A stretch of 64,000 bases of DNA from Actinomadura rudentiformis (GTDB lineage Bacteria > Actinomycetota > Actinomycetes > Streptosporangiales > Streptosporangiaceae): the NCBI RefSeq assembly GCF_008923185.1, contig NZ_WBMT01000021.1, positions 62,001 through 126,000 on the forward strand, read 5' to 3'. The stretch's first letter is position 1. Each line of letters starts with the position of its first letter. Below the pieces are notes generated by a model. The model was not told where the DNA came from, ran no database searches, and saw only the letters and a list, made by a program, of their open reading frames with translations. Made by a program: the position numbers and the translations under genes. Below, piece by piece: positions 1-8,164 of the stretch.

Positions 1-328
1 CGAACATCACCACGTCGGCCAGGTCCACCGCCAGCCGTGCCTGCTCGGCGATCGCGGCGGCCAGGCCCTGGGCGTCCGGCAGCCAGCCGCCGGTGTCGAC
101 CACGGTGAACCGGCGGCCGCTCCAGGTCGCGTCGTAGGCGACCCGGTCACGGGTCACCCCGGGCACGTCCTCCACGACCGCCTCGCGGCGGCCGAGGATC
201 CGGTTGACCAGGGTCGACTTGCCGACGTTGGGCCTGCCGACCACCGCCACCACCGGGGCGGGCGGCGCGTCCGGCGCCAGACCGTCCTCGTCGACGGTCA
301 CTGTCTCAAGTTCGTATTCGCTGCTCAC
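1..328 (-). CDS. der: Ribosome-assembly GTPase Der (EngA), N-terminal part only
   Basis: Der is a double-GTPase needed for 50S ribosomal subunit assembly. Only the first 109 codons lie in the window; the gene runs off the left edge. The first G domain shows the G1 P-loop GRPNVGKST, the G2 region around PGVTRD and the G3 motif DTGGW. The start is a GTG whose last two bases begin the cmk stop codon (GTGA overlap), so translation is probably coupled to cmk. The N-terminal tail before the P-loop is acidic and about 30 residues long. The cmk-der order is typical of actinobacteria. The identification is firm for the visible part; the second G domain and KH-like domain cannot be seen. Confidence 0.93.
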   Translation of the reverse strand, partial: MSSEYELETVTVDEDGLAPDAPPAPVVAVVGRPNVGKSTLVNRILGRREAVVEDVPGVTRDRVAYDATWSGRRFTVVDTGGWLPDAQGLAAAIAEQARLAVDLADVVMF

Positions 329-987
329 GTCTGCTCTTTCGCGAGGCGGACGACCGCCTCGATGACCTCGCCGAGACTGAGCTCGGTCGAGTCGATCTCA
401 TGCGCGTCCGCCGCCATGGTCAGCGGGGACGCCTTGCGGGTGGAGTCGAGCTTGTCCCGGCGGGCCTGCTCGGCCTGCGTGACCGTCACGGTGGCGCCGG
501 GGTCGGCGGCCAGGTCCTTGGCCCGCCGCGCCGCCCGGACCTGCTCGCTGGCGGTGAGGTAGACCTTGACCGGGGCGTCCGGCACGACGACCGTGCCGAT
601 GTCACGGCCCTCCACCACGATCCCCCCGGTACCGATGATCTCACGCTGCAGGGCCACCAGCCGCGCCCGGACCTCCGGAACGGCGCTCACCGCGCTGACG
701 GCGTTGGTCACCTCGCGGGTGCGGATCGGCCCCGACACGTCGGCGCCGTCCACGCTGATCGTGGGCGCGTCGGGGTCGGTGCCGCTCTCCAGGACGGGGT
801 CGCCCGCCTTGGCGGCCACCGCGGCGGCGTCCTCGACCGGTACGCCCTGGTCCAGCATCCACCACGTCATGGCCCGGTACATGGCGCCGGTGTCGAGGTA
901 GCGGAGCCCGAGGGCGCGGGCCACTCCCTTGGAGGCGCTGGACTTGCCGGACCCGGAGGGGCCGTCCATGGCGATGACGAGCGACAC
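325..987 (-). CDS. cmk: Cytidylate kinase
   Basis: Cmk phosphorylates CMP and dCMP with ATP in the cytoplasm and so feeds CTP/dCTP synthesis. The 220-residue product has the usual family length. The P-loop GPSGSGKS is at residues 9-16, followed by the LDTGAMYRA substrate segment, and VEGRDIGT lies in the middle as in other CMP kinases. The start is placed at the GTG at 987, which puts the P-loop close to the N-terminus; a GAAAGG stretch about 9 bases upstream can serve as ribosome binding site. Longer upstream reading is only GC-driven open frame. It overlaps der by 4 bases, and about 130 bases separate it from tyrA upstream. Confidence 0.94.
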   Translation of the reverse strand: MSLVIAMDGPSGSGKSSASKGVARALGLRYLDTGAMYRAMTWWMLDQGVPVEDAAAVAAKAGDPVLESGTDPDAPTISVDGADVSGPIRTREVTNAVSAVSAVPEVRARLVALQREIIGTGGIVVEGRDIGTVVVPDAPVKVYLTASEQVRAARRAKDLAADPGATVTVTQAEQARRDKLDSTRKASPLTMAADAHEIDSTELSLGEVIEAVVRLAKEQT

Positions 988-1118
988 GTTCGCTGCCTTT
1001 CGTTCAAGATCGAAAACATGACGAAACGGGCAGCGGGCACGAGTCGCGCCGCCCTCAGCTCCCTGCCGCCCTCTACTCCCGGCGGAGCCCCGGCCCTTCA
1101 GGCTACCGGCCCCGGGGC

Positions 1119-2210
1119 TCAGCCCGGGACGGACCAGCCGCGGGCCCGCAGCTCCTCGGCGAGCCGTTCGGCGGCCTCGGGCTTGACCGAGATCTCCAGG
1201 ACGCCCAGCGGGCGGCCGGGCGAGTGCTCGATCGCCACGTCCTCGATGTTGACCCCGGCGATCCCGGCCGCCTGGAAGATCATCGCAAGCTCGCCCGGGC
1301 GGTCGGGGATCATCACCGGCACCACGGCGTAGGTCTTCTGGTCGCCGCCGTGCTTGCCGGGGATGCGGGCCCGTCCCGCGTTGCCGCGCAGGAGCAGGTC
1401 GGCGACGTGCGCGGCGGCGCCCTCGCTGCCGTCGCGCAGCAACGAGGCGGCGACGGCCAGGTCGGTCGCGACGGCCTCCAGGACCTCGGCGACCGGCTCG
1501 GAGTTGGCGGACAGGATGCCGATCCACAGCCGGGGGTCGCTGGCGGCGATCCGGGTGACGTCCCGGACGCCCTGCCCCGCAAGGCCCAGAGCCACGTCGT
1601 CGGCGACGGTGAGGCGGGCGGCGACGGCGGCCGACACCACGTGCGGGCCGTGCGAGACCAGCGCGACGGCCCGGTCGTGCTCCTCGGCGTCCACGGTGAC
1701 CGGCTCGGCGCCACAGGCCCGGGCGAGCGCGGTGACGGCCTCGACCGCCTCGGGTTTGGCCTCGGGCGGCGCGCACAACGCCCACGGCCGGCCCAGGAAG
1801 AGATCGTCCTGCGCGGCGGCGGGCCCGGACCGTTCACGCCCGGCCAGCGGGTGCCCGGCCACGAACACGCTCAGATCGCAGCCCAGCTGGGCGGCCTGGG
1901 CCAGCGGCAGGGCCTTCACGCTGGCGACGTCGGTGTAGACCTTGGCCAGCCCGCGCTTCTGCGCGTCCAGCAGGGTGACCGCGACGGCGGCCGGCGGCAC
2001 CGCCAGCACCGCGAGATCGGCGGGCTCCTCGGCGGCCCCGTCGGGGAGTGCCTGACCCGCGCCCAGCTCCACCGCCATCCGCAGCGAGGCCGCGTCCCGG
2101 TCGGTGAGCAGAACCTCGGCGCCGCGCTTGCGCATGGCCAGCGCGATCGATGTCCCGATCAGCCCGGTCCCGACGACGACGACGCGCCCTGGAATGCCCT
2201 CTTCAGCCAC
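1119..2210 (-). CDS. tyrA: Prephenate dehydrogenase with C-terminal ACT domain
   Basis: It oxidatively decarboxylates prephenate to 4-hydroxyphenylpyruvate in tyrosine synthesis. The N-terminal Rossmann fold starts with GTGLIG at residues 14-19; GHPLAG and SHGPHVV mark the catalytic helical domain. The last 80 or so residues form an ACT-type regulatory domain (VPVMIPDRPGELA, then GVNIEDV), suggesting feedback control by an aromatic amino acid. The GTG at 2210 is preferred over the GTG six bases upstream, because TAGGCT ends exactly six bases before it, the spacing of a leaderless start, and no ribosome binding site is visible. Chorismate mutase lies just upstream on the same strand, so two consecutive steps of the tyrosine route are adjacent. 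Confidence 0.9.
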   Translation of the reverse strand: MAEEGIPGRVVVVGTGLIGTSIALAMRKRGAEVLLTDRDAASLRMAVELGAGQALPDGAAEEPADLAVLAVPPAAVAVTLLDAQKRGLAKVYTDVASVKALPLAQAAQLGCDLSVFVAGHPLAGRERSGPAAAQDDLFLGRPWALCAPPEAKPEAVEAVTALARACGAEPVTVDAEEHDRAVALVSHGPHVVSAAVAARLTVADDVALGLAGQGVRDVTRIAASDPRLWIGILSANSEPVAEVLEAVATDLAVAASLLRDGSEGAAAHVADLLLRGNAGRARIPGKHGGDQKTYAVVPVMIPDRPGELAMIFQAAGIAGVNIEDVAIEHSPGRPLGVLEISVKPEAAERLAEELRARGWSVPG

Positions 2211-2216
2211 CGCCAC

Positions 2217-2222
2217 AGCCTA
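2217..2222 (-). promoter_or_regulatory. Probable -10 element of a leaderless tyrA transcript
   Basis: TAGGCT on the minus strand lies six bases before the GTG at 2210. A TANNNT hexamer at this distance places transcription initiation on the start codon, as in known leaderless actinobacterial mRNAs. No clear -35 is seen. Confidence 0.5.
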
Positions 2223-2276
2223 TCGGCCCCGGCCCTGCCCGGTTGACGAACGCGCCCCCACCCGCGTCACCGGGCA

Positions 2277-2336
2277 GTGTTCGCTGGTGCGGTGTTCTTT
2301 GGTGCGGTGTTCATGAGTGCGGTGTTCACTGAGCGA
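2277..2336. repeat. Four 15-base tandem repeats at the aroH stop codon
   Basis: The unit begins GTGTTC and recurs at 2277, 2292, 2307 and 2322 with divergence in the last nine bases. The copy at 2322 contains the aroH stop codon (2326-2328 read on the minus strand), so the array lies immediately downstream of aroH and ends inside it. It is one of several stop-codon-associated arrays in this window. Confidence 0.8.
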
Positions 2337-2688
2337 TGTCGAGACGCAGTGCGGTGGCGCCGCGCAGGTAGACGTGCTGGATGTCCGACCGCGGGCGGTC
2401 GACCTCGACGTGCGCCATGATCCGGATGACGCGGGGCAGCGCGTGCGGCACCGCGATCTCGCTCGCGCACAGCAGCGGCACCTCGTGGAAGCCGAGCTTG
2501 CGGGCGGCGAGCGCCGGGAACTCCGCGGTGAGGTCCGGGGTCGCCGTAAAGATCACGCTGATGACGTCGTCGGTGGTCAGCTCGTTGCGGGCCATGACCT
2601 CGGTGACGAGCTCGGTGGTCGCCTCCAGGATCTGGTCCCGGACGTCGGCGTCGACCTGCGTTGCCCCCCGGATCGCGCGTACCGCCAC
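2326..2688 (-). CDS. aroH: Chorismate mutase, AroH class
   Basis: This monofunctional chorismate mutase converts chorismate to prephenate. At 120 residues it matches the small AroH family (Bacillus subtilis type, trimeric pseudo-barrel) rather than the helical AroQ type. The N-terminal IRGAT places Arg7 as in B. subtilis, and Glu77 in CASEIAV and Arg89 in VIRIM fit the catalytic Glu78/Arg90 of that enzyme with a one-residue shift. The GTG start at 2688 follows a strong AGGAGGG site with 7-base spacing. It starts 11 bases after the rluB stop and is probably co-transcribed with rluB and scpAB. Its product feeds the tyrA product encoded next. Confidence 0.93.
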   Translation of the reverse strand: MAVRAIRGATQVDADVRDQILEATTELVTEVMARNELTTDDVISVIFTATPDLTAEFPALAARKLGFHEVPLLCASEIAVPHALPRVIRIMAHVEVDRPRSDIQHVYLRGATALRLDIAQ

Positions 2689-2699
2689 TTGCGTCCCTC

Positions 2700-3431
2700 C
2701 TACAGATCCACGGCCTTGTAGAGCTCTCCGACCTCTTTCACGGTCAGCGCCCGCATGTTGCCCGGCTTGAGCAGCCCGAGCTTGATCGGTCCGAACTCTA
2801 TGCGCGCCAGCTGCTGGACGGGGAATCCGACCTCCTTGAGCAGCCGCCGCACGATGTGCTTGCGGCCCTCGTGCAGCGTGATCTCCACCAGGACGCGGCG
2901 GCCCACCTGGTCGAAGATCCGGAACTTGTCGGCCTTGGCCGGGCCGTCCTCCAGCCGCACGCCCACCTTGAGCCGCCGGCCGAGGTCGCGCGGGATCGGG
3001 CCGTGGATCTCGGCCAGGTAGGTCTTCTCCACGCCGTAGCTCGGGTGGGTCAGCCGGTGCGCCAGCTCGCCGTCGTTGGTGAGCAGGATCAGGCCCTCGG
3101 TGTCGGTGTCGAGACGGCCCACGTGGAACAGCCGCTCGGGCACCTCCACGTAGTCGGCCAGCGACTTGCGGCCGCGCTCGTCCTTCATCGTGCTGACCAC
3201 GCCGCGCGGCTTGTTGACCATGTAGTAGCGCATCTCGGCGCGGGTCTCCACCCGGCGCCCGTCGACGTGGATGACGGCCCGCTGGGGGTCCACCTTCTCG
3301 CCGAACCGGAAGACGACCTTGCCGTCGACGGTGACCCGGCCCTCGCCGATCAGTTCCTCGCAGTGGCGGCGGCTGCCGATCCCGGCGTCGGCCAGGACCT
3401 TCTGCAGGCGCACGGCCTCGTTCTCGCTCAA
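2700..3431 (-). CDS. rluB: 23S rRNA/16S rRNA pseudouridine synthase, RluB/RsuA family
   Basis: It isomerises a specific uridine of ribosomal RNA to pseudouridine. An S4 RNA-binding domain occupies roughly residues 8-60 (VRLQKVLADAG, then GSRRHCEELI), followed by the RsuA-type catalytic domain with GRLDTDTEGL, in which Asp108 is the nucleophile. The 243-residue length is normal. The start is a TTG overlapping the scpB stop (TTGA), supported by GAGGGA just upstream. Linkage scpA-scpB-rluB is conserved in Gram-positive bacteria. The exact target uridine cannot be read from sequence. Confidence 0.92.
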   Translation of the reverse strand: MSENEAVRLQKVLADAGIGSRRHCEELIGEGRVTVDGKVVFRFGEKVDPQRAVIHVDGRRVETRAEMRYYMVNKPRGVVSTMKDERGRKSLADYVEVPERLFHVGRLDTDTEGLILLTNDGELAHRLTHPSYGVEKTYLAEIHGPIPRDLGRRLKVGVRLEDGPAKADKFRIFDQVGRRVLVEITLHEGRKHIVRRLLKEVGFPVQQLARIEFGPIKLGLLKPGNMRALTVKEVGELYKAVDL

Positions 3432-4009
3432 TGTCCCTCGATGATCTCTTCAGGTAGGTCGTCGGGCAGGTAGGGGGCCAGGTCGGGGAGCTCCTCGACG
3501 CTGCGCAACCCCAGCCGCTCCAGGAAGTACCCGGTGGTGCGGTAGAGGTGCGCCTGCGTCTCGGGGTCCTGTCCCGCCTCTTCGATGAGGCCGCGCAGCG
3601 TCAGGGTCCGGATGACCCCGTCGCTGTTGACGCCGCGGATCGCCGACACCCGGGCCCGGCTCACCGGCTGGCGGTAGGCCACCACGGCGAGCGTCTCCAG
3701 GGCGGCCTGCGTCAGCCGGGCCTGCTGCCCGTCGGTGACGAAGCGTTCCACCACCGGGGCGCACACGTCCCGGGTGTAGAACCGCCAGCCGCCGGCGATC
3801 TCCCTCAGATCGAACCCCCGGCCCTGCTCGGTGTATTCCGCGGCCAGCTCCCGCAGGGTGGCCACGACCTCGTCGCGCGGGCGCTCCAGGATCTGCGCCA
3901 GCGTGATCTCGGGGACCGGCTCGTCCACGACCAGCAGGATCGCCTCGACCGAGGCGCGCAGCCCCGGAAGATCATCCGCGGTGGCGTCCTCGCGGGGTCG
4001 CTCAGTCAT
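3428..4009 (-). CDS. scpB: Segregation and condensation protein ScpB
   Basis: ScpB is the winged-helix (kite) subunit that pairs with ScpA and Smc in the bacterial condensin complex. The 193-residue product shows the family pattern LRASVEAILLVVDEPV near the N-terminus and ETLAVVAYRQPVSRARVSAIRG in the second winged helix. The start ATG lies inside the end of scpA (8-base overlap), which implies coupled translation and matching stoichiometry. The gene ends in overlap with the rluB TTG. Confidence 0.93.
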   Translation of the reverse strand: MTERPREDATADDLPGLRASVEAILLVVDEPVPEITLAQILERPRDEVVATLRELAAEYTEQGRGFDLREIAGGWRFYTRDVCAPVVERFVTDGQQARLTQAALETLAVVAYRQPVSRARVSAIRGVNSDGVIRTLTLRGLIEEAGQDPETQAHLYRTTGYFLERLGLRSVEELPDLAPYLPDDLPEEIIEGH

Positions 4010-4883
4010 CGTCGTCGTCTTTCCCGTCCTTGGCGGGCTCGGGTGAGCCCTCGTACTCGTCGACATCGACGTCGCCGCCGTCGCTGCCGGTCCAGGTGAT
4101 GTGCAGCTCGCCCAGCGGCTCGTGCTGCTCGAACGACACCGCCAGCTCGCGGTAGAGCTCCAGCAGCGCCAGGAACCGGGCCACGACCTGGTAGGTGCCC
4201 TCCACGTCGTCGGTGAGCTCGCGGAAGGTCGTCGTGCCCAGCCGCCGCAGGCGCTCGACCACGATCGCGGCCTGCTCCTTGATGCTCGCCTTCGGCTGGT
4301 ACATGTGCTGGACCGAGACCGAGGGCGGCTCCTTGGGCGCGAAGACCTTGCCGGCCAGGCGTGCGAACTCGGCCGGGCCGAGCCCGAGCAGCACCTCCGG
4401 CAGGAGGCCCGCGAACCGGGGCTCCATCGGGACGATGCGCGGGTAACGCTTGGCCTCCTCGGCCATCCGCGCGGTGAAGGCCTTGGCGACCTCCTTGTAC
4501 GCACGGTACTGCAGCAGCCGCGCGAACAGCAGGTCGCGGGCCTCCAGCAGCGCGAGGTCCTCCTCGTCGTCCACCTCGCCCGAGGGCAGCAGGCGGGCGG
4601 CCTTCAGGTCGAGCAGGGTCGCCGCGACCAGCAGGAAGTGGCTGGCCTGGTCGAGGTCCCACTCCTTGCCGTGCGACCGGATGAAGGCGATGAAGTCGTC
4701 GGTGACCTTGTGCAGCGACACCTCGGTGATGTCGAGCTTGTGCTTGGAGATGAGCCCCAGCAGCAGGTCGAACGGGCCTTCGAAGTTGTCCAGGTGGACC
4801 TGGAAGCCGCGTGCCTGCTCGGCACCCGGCTCCGCCGAGTCAGCCGACGTCTCGTCCACGCCGCTCACGCTAGCCGACGCCAA
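4002..4883 (-). CDS. scpA: Segregation and condensation protein ScpA
   Basis: ScpA is the kleisin subunit bridging Smc heads in chromosome condensation. The hallmark FQVHLDNFEGPFDLLLGLI lies near residue 30, followed by the helical N-domain and a C-terminal winged helix. The 293-residue product ends in a very acidic tail (run of five aspartates). The TTG at 4883, one base after the preceding stop, is chosen because a GAGGGC site precedes it; the alternative GTG at 4868 has no such site. The gene belongs to the parA-RHH-scpA-scpB segregation operon. Confidence 0.92.
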   Translation of the reverse strand: MASASVSGVDETSADSAEPGAEQARGFQVHLDNFEGPFDLLLGLISKHKLDITEVSLHKVTDDFIAFIRSHGKEWDLDQASHFLLVAATLLDLKAARLLPSGEVDDEEDLALLEARDLLFARLLQYRAYKEVAKAFTARMAEEAKRYPRIVPMEPRFAGLLPEVLLGLGPAEFARLAGKVFAPKEPPSVSVQHMYQPKASIKEQAAIVVERLRRLGTTTFRELTDDVEGTYQVVARFLALLELYRELAVSFEQHEPLGELHITWTGSDGGDVDVDEYEGSPEPAKDGKDDDDD

Positions 4884-4884
4884 C

Positions 4885-5328
4885 TCAGCCCTCGCCGTCG
4901 CGGAGGCGGCGGACCAGGGTGCTGCGCTCGCCGCGCGCCTCGAAGTCGGCGAGGATCGCGGCGACCGCCTCGCGGACGATCCGGCCGCGGTCGACGCTCA
5001 GCGCGTGCTCGGCGCGCAGGGTGAGGCGCAGGCGCTCCAGGTCGAGCAGCTCGCCCGCGGACACATAGACCGTGATCTTGGAGTCATGGCGCTGGCGGCC
5101 GGTGGGGCGGCGGGCCGCCACCGGAACGGTGGCCGGTGCGGGCACCGGTAGGGCGGTCTGCGCTGGCAGGACGGTCTGCGCGGGCACCGGAGCAGCGGCG
5201 GGCGCGGTGGCCGGTGCGGCGGGCGCGGTGGCCGGTGCGGCGGGCGCGGTGGCCTTGCCGGGAGGTTTCGGGGCGGTGGGACGGAAGATCTCATCCGCTC
5301 CGGGCAGCCTTACCCGACGTGACGCCAC
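4885..5328 (-). CDS. Ribbon-helix-helix-like protein between parA and scpA
   Basis: I do not know a named function. The 147-residue product has three parts: a short basic N-terminus, a central Ala/Pro-rich stretch of repeated PATAPAA units (about residues 25-75), and a C-terminal domain starting KITVYVSAGELLDLERLRL. That domain has a short strand followed by two amphipathic helices, as in ribbon-helix-helix DNA-binding proteins. The GTG start lies 19 bases inside the end of parA, and the gene ends one base before scpA. Position between ParA and condensin suggests a DNA-binding partner of ParA; this is inference. The Pro/Ala linker comes from repeated 18-base units and probably varies in length between strains. 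Confidence 0.7.
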   Translation of the reverse strand: MASRRVRLPGADEIFRPTAPKPPGKATAPAAPATAPAAPATAPAAAPVPAQTVLPAQTALPVPAPATVPVAARRPTGRQRHDSKITVYVSAGELLDLERLRLTLRAEHALSVDRGRIVREAVAAILADFEARGERSTLVRRLRDGEG

Positions 5329-6221
5329 CTTTCGAGCACCTCCCGCGCGAGACCACGATATGCGTTCGCCCCCATCGAGTTGGGGTCGAAGTACGTGATC
5401 GGCTCCCCGGCGACGGTCGCGTCAGGAAACCGTACCGTGCGATTGATGACCGTGTGGAAGACCTGGTCACCAAAGGCCTCGACGATTCTGCCGAGGACCT
5501 CGCGGGTGTGCAGTGTGCGGGAGTCGTACATGGTGCCGAGGACGCCGTCGATCTCCAGGCCCGGGTTGATCCGGCCCTGCACCTTCTCGATGGTCTCCAT
5601 CAGCAGCGCGACACCGCGCATGGCGAAGTATTCGCACTCCAGCGGGATGAGCACGCCCTCGCTGGCGGCCAGCGCGTTGACCGTGAGCAGGCCGAGCGAC
5701 GGCTGGCAGTCGATCAGGATGTAGTCGTAGTGGGGCACGGCGGGCTTGAGCACCCCGGCGAGGATGTACTCCCGGCCGACCTCGTGCACGAGCTGGACCT
5801 CGGCGCCCGACAGGTCGATGTTGCTGGGCAGCAGGTCGAGTCCGTCGACGCCGGTGTCGATGACGACGTCTTCCCACTCGACGTCCCGCTCCAGGAGCAG
5901 GTTGTGGATCGTGATGTCGAGCTGGCGCGGGTCGCCCTTGCCCAGGCCGACCGAGAGCGCGCCCTGCGGGTCGAAGTCCACCAGCAGGACCTTGCGGCCG
6001 TACTCGGCGAGCGCCGCACCCAGGTTGATGGTGGTGGTGGTCTTGCCCACCCCGCCCTTCTGGTTGCAGATCGACACGATCCGCGCCGGCCCGTGCTCGG
6101 CCAGCGGCTCCGGTTCGGGGAACGTCGGCACGGGGCGTTGAGTCGGCCCGAGGGCTCGACTCGGATCGGTCTCTATGGTGGCAGAGGACAGAACGCCCTC
6201 CGCAGCGTGTGTGCTGGTCAC
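5310..6221 (-). CDS. parA: ParA/Soj-type chromosome-partitioning ATPase
   Basis: This deviant Walker-type ATPase binds DNA in its ATP form and positions chromosomes or other cargo. The deviant P-loop KGGVGKT is at residues 55-61, with VDFDPQG and IDCQPSLG as the other nucleotide-site motifs. The 303-residue product begins at the GTG at 6221, backed by a very good GGGAGGG site; about 46 residues precede the ATPase fold. No ParB gene follows; instead a ribbon-helix-helix-like gene overlaps its end and scpA/scpB come next. This is therefore the orphan Soj-like ParA of the xerD-scpA locus, not the origin-proximal parAB pair. A good promoter lies upstream. Confidence 0.92.
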   Translation of the reverse strand: MTSTHAAEGVLSSATIETDPSRALGPTQRPVPTFPEPEPLAEHGPARIVSICNQKGGVGKTTTTINLGAALAEYGRKVLLVDFDPQGALSVGLGKGDPRQLDITIHNLLLERDVEWEDVVIDTGVDGLDLLPSNIDLSGAEVQLVHEVGREYILAGVLKPAVPHYDYILIDCQPSLGLLTVNALAASEGVLIPLECEYFAMRGVALLMETIEKVQGRINPGLEIDGVLGTMYDSRTLHTREVLGRIVEAFGDQVFHTVINRTVRFPDATVAGEPITYFDPNSMGANAYRGLAREVLERWRHVG

Positions 6222-6264
6222 CAGATCCCTCCCGGGCGGCCCGAAAATGCCATCCAGAACCGGG

Positions 6265-6293
6265 ACTCTAGGGCTTGACACCGTGCGTCTCAA
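6265..6293 (-). promoter_or_regulatory. Sigma-70-type promoter of the parA-scpAB operon
   Basis: On the minus strand TTGAGA (6288-6293) and TAGAGT (6265-6270) are separated by exactly 17 bases, about 45 bases before the parA GTG. This is the best-formed -35/-10 pair in the window and would drive the segregation operon separately from xerD. Confidence 0.6.
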
Positions 6294-6318
6294 GCCGACG
6301 CGCGCCGTTAGTCGGGAT

Positions 6319-7353
6319 TCATGAGCCTCTGGCACGGGGGTGAGAGGTCGCGTAGACCTCTCGCAGGAGCTGGACCGTCACCAGCGTGTAGACCTGCGTC
6401 GTGGTCACGGAGGCGTGACCGAGCAGCTCCTGGACGACCCTTACGTCCGCTCCCCCGTCCAGCAGATGCGTGGCGAAAGAATGCCGGAGCGTGTGCGGTG
6501 AGACGTCCGACAGCCCGGCACGTTCAGCGGCGGCGCCCAGGACCATCCAGGCGCCCTGCCGTGACAGCCGCCCGCCGCGCGCGTTCAGGAACAGCGCGGG
6601 CCCGCCGCGCCCTGCTTTCGTGTGCCCTGATTTTGTACGCCCGGCCTTGGCGAGCTCGGGCCTGGCCCGGACGAGATAGGCCTCGACGGCCCGCCGGGCG
6701 TAGTCGCCGATCGGCACCACGCGCGTCTTGCCGCCCTTGCCGGAGACCCGGGCGAACCCCTCGTCCAGGTCGAGGTCGTCGATGTCCAGGCCGACCGCCT
6801 CGGAGATGCGGACACCCGACCCATACAGCAGCTCCAGCAGGGCGCGGTCGCGGAGCCCACGGGCGGCCTCGGCGGGCCCGCCCGACTCCCCCGCCGCGCC
6901 GGCCGCCGCCAGCAGCCGCTCCACGTCGCTGAGCGAGATGGCCTTGGGCAGCCTGCGGGGCGGTGTCGGCGGTTTGACGTCCCGGGCGGGGTCATCGGGC
7001 GCCAGTCCCTCGCGGAGCGCGAACCGGTGCAGGCCGCGGACGGCGACGACCGCCCGCGCCGCCGAGCCGGCCGACAGCGGCGGATGTTCGTCGTCGCCCT
7101 CGCGCAGGCCCACCAGGAACGCCCGCACGTCGTCCTCGGTGACCTGGTCGAGGGCGTCGCGCCCCCGGGCGGTCAGCACCGTGACGTAGCGGCGCAGGTC
7201 GCGCCGGTAGGAGCTGAGCGTGTTGGCGGCCAGCCCCCGTTCCACGGCCAGGTGGCCCAGGTAGGTGCGCACGGCGGACGCCAGCCTGGTCTCCGGACCG
7301 GCGGGGGCTCGCCCGGCGTACCGGCCGGTCGTGCTGGGTGACAGTTGCGGCAC
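6319..7353 (-). CDS. xerD: Tyrosine recombinase XerD
   Basis: XerD resolves chromosome dimers with XerC at dif. The 344-residue product has the N-terminal SAM-like core-binding domain (YLGHLAVERGLAANTLSSY) and a C-terminal catalytic domain. All catalytic residues are visible: Arg in GSGVRISEA, Lys in GKGGKTRVV, His and Arg in HTLRHSFATH, His in LLGHASV and the nucleophile Tyr in TTQVYT. A 15-residue Thr/Lys/Gly-rich insertion before GPALFLN is unusual. The GTG at 7353 has a purine-rich GGAAGAG almost adjoining it, so the exact start is less certain. The gene sits between the NUDIX gene and parA, as in other actinobacteria. Confidence 0.92.
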   Translation of the reverse strand: MPQLSPSTTGRYAGRAPAGPETRLASAVRTYLGHLAVERGLAANTLSSYRRDLRRYVTVLTARGRDALDQVTEDDVRAFLVGLREGDDEHPPLSAGSAARAVVAVRGLHRFALREGLAPDDPARDVKPPTPPRRLPKAISLSDVERLLAAAGAAGESGGPAEAARGLRDRALLELLYGSGVRISEAVGLDIDDLDLDEGFARVSGKGGKTRVVPIGDYARRAVEAYLVRARPELAKAGRTKSGHTKAGRGGPALFLNARGGRLSRQGAWMVLGAAAERAGLSDVSPHTLRHSFATHLLDGGADVRVVQELLGHASVTTTQVYTLVTVQLLREVYATSHPRARGS

Positions 7354-7454
7354 CTCTTCCGGGCGGGGCTGCGGACAGCCGCTTGCCGGCCGTACTCGCC
7401 GACCGGATGGGACGTGCCCATCATGCCGTCTCCCGCCACCGGGGAGGACGCTGA

Positions 7455-7485
7455 CGCCCCGGCGGCCGATCGGACCGCCGGGGCG
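7455..7485 (-). terminator. Stem-loop after the pyrG-NUDIX operon
   Basis: An 11-base-pair perfect GC-rich stem (arms 7455-7465 and 7475-7485) with a 9-base loop starts 10 bases after the NUDIX stop codon. There is no T-run, which is common for actinobacterial terminators. Confidence 0.55.
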
Positions 7486-7495
7486 CCGCCGCCGA

Positions 7496-8164
7496 TCATT
7501 CCTCCGGCGCCTCCGCCGGGCGCAGGTCGCGGAAGCCGCGCGCGTGCGCGGCGTTGACCGCGAGGATGCCGGTCGCGGCGATCATGTTGTGGATCTCACC
7601 GGCGAGGACCTTGCGGACCGCCTCGGCCAGCGGCACCCAGACGACCGGCATGTCGGCCTCCTCGTGCACGCGCTCGAAGTCGATCTCGTCGGCGGGGACC
7701 TCGGTCAGCTCGCGGGCCAGAAAGATCCGGGTGCGCTCGTCCGACATCCCCGAGGACGGGAAGACGTCCACGAGCGTGTCCCACCGGCCGGCGCGGTAGC
7801 CCGCCTCCTCCAGCAGCTCGCGCTCGGCGAGCTGCCGGAGCGGCTCACCGTCCTTGTCGCGGAGCCCCGCGGGCGCCTCCCACAGCAGGTGGCCGACGGG
7901 ATGCCGGTACTGCCGGACGAGGAGCACGCGGTCCTGGTCGTCGAGCGCGAGGATGCCGACCGAGCCGAGGTGCTCGATGACGTCCCGCTGGACGATCTCG
8001 GTGCCGGCGCCGTTGGGCATGCGGACCGAGTCGCGCCGGACCTTGAAGACGTGCCCGTCGAACTCCCCGCTGCTGCCGGTGACCTCCCAGCGCTCCGGCT
8101 GGTCGCGCACGTCGGCCGGGCCCAGCCCATGGCCGGTCGCTGAACCCGTCACCGGACCGGTCAC
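7496..8164 (-). CDS. NUDIX hydrolase, ADP-ribose pyrophosphatase type
   Basis: It probably hydrolyses ADP-ribose to AMP and ribose 5-phosphate. The NUDIX box is clear (G, then RELLEEAGY about 15 residues on) and is preceded by LLVRQYRHPVGHLLWEAPAG, a pattern typical of ADP-ribose pyrophosphatases. SSGMSDERTRIFLAREL follows as in that subfamily. The 222-residue start is set at the GTG overlapping the pyrG stop (GTGA); a second GTG at 8152 is also possible. The pyrG-NUDIX-xerD order is widespread in actinobacteria. Exact substrate is inferred from motif context only. Confidence 0.87.
   Translation of the reverse strand: MTGPVTGSATGHGLGPADVRDQPERWEVTGSSGEFDGHVFKVRRDSVRMPNGAGTEIVQRDVIEHLGSVGILALDDQDRVLLVRQYRHPVGHLLWEAPAGLRDKDGEPLRQLAERELLEEAGYRAGRWDTLVDVFPSSGMSDERTRIFLARELTEVPADEIDFERVHEEADMPVVWVPLAEAVRKVLAGEIHNMIAATGILAVNAAHARGFRDLRPAEAPEE

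Noticed and set aside
6319..7353. Integrase of a mobile element
   Set aside because: The tyrosine recombinase sits in the conserved NUDIX-xerD-parA-scpA order with no att repeats, tRNA or phage genes, so it is housekeeping XerD.
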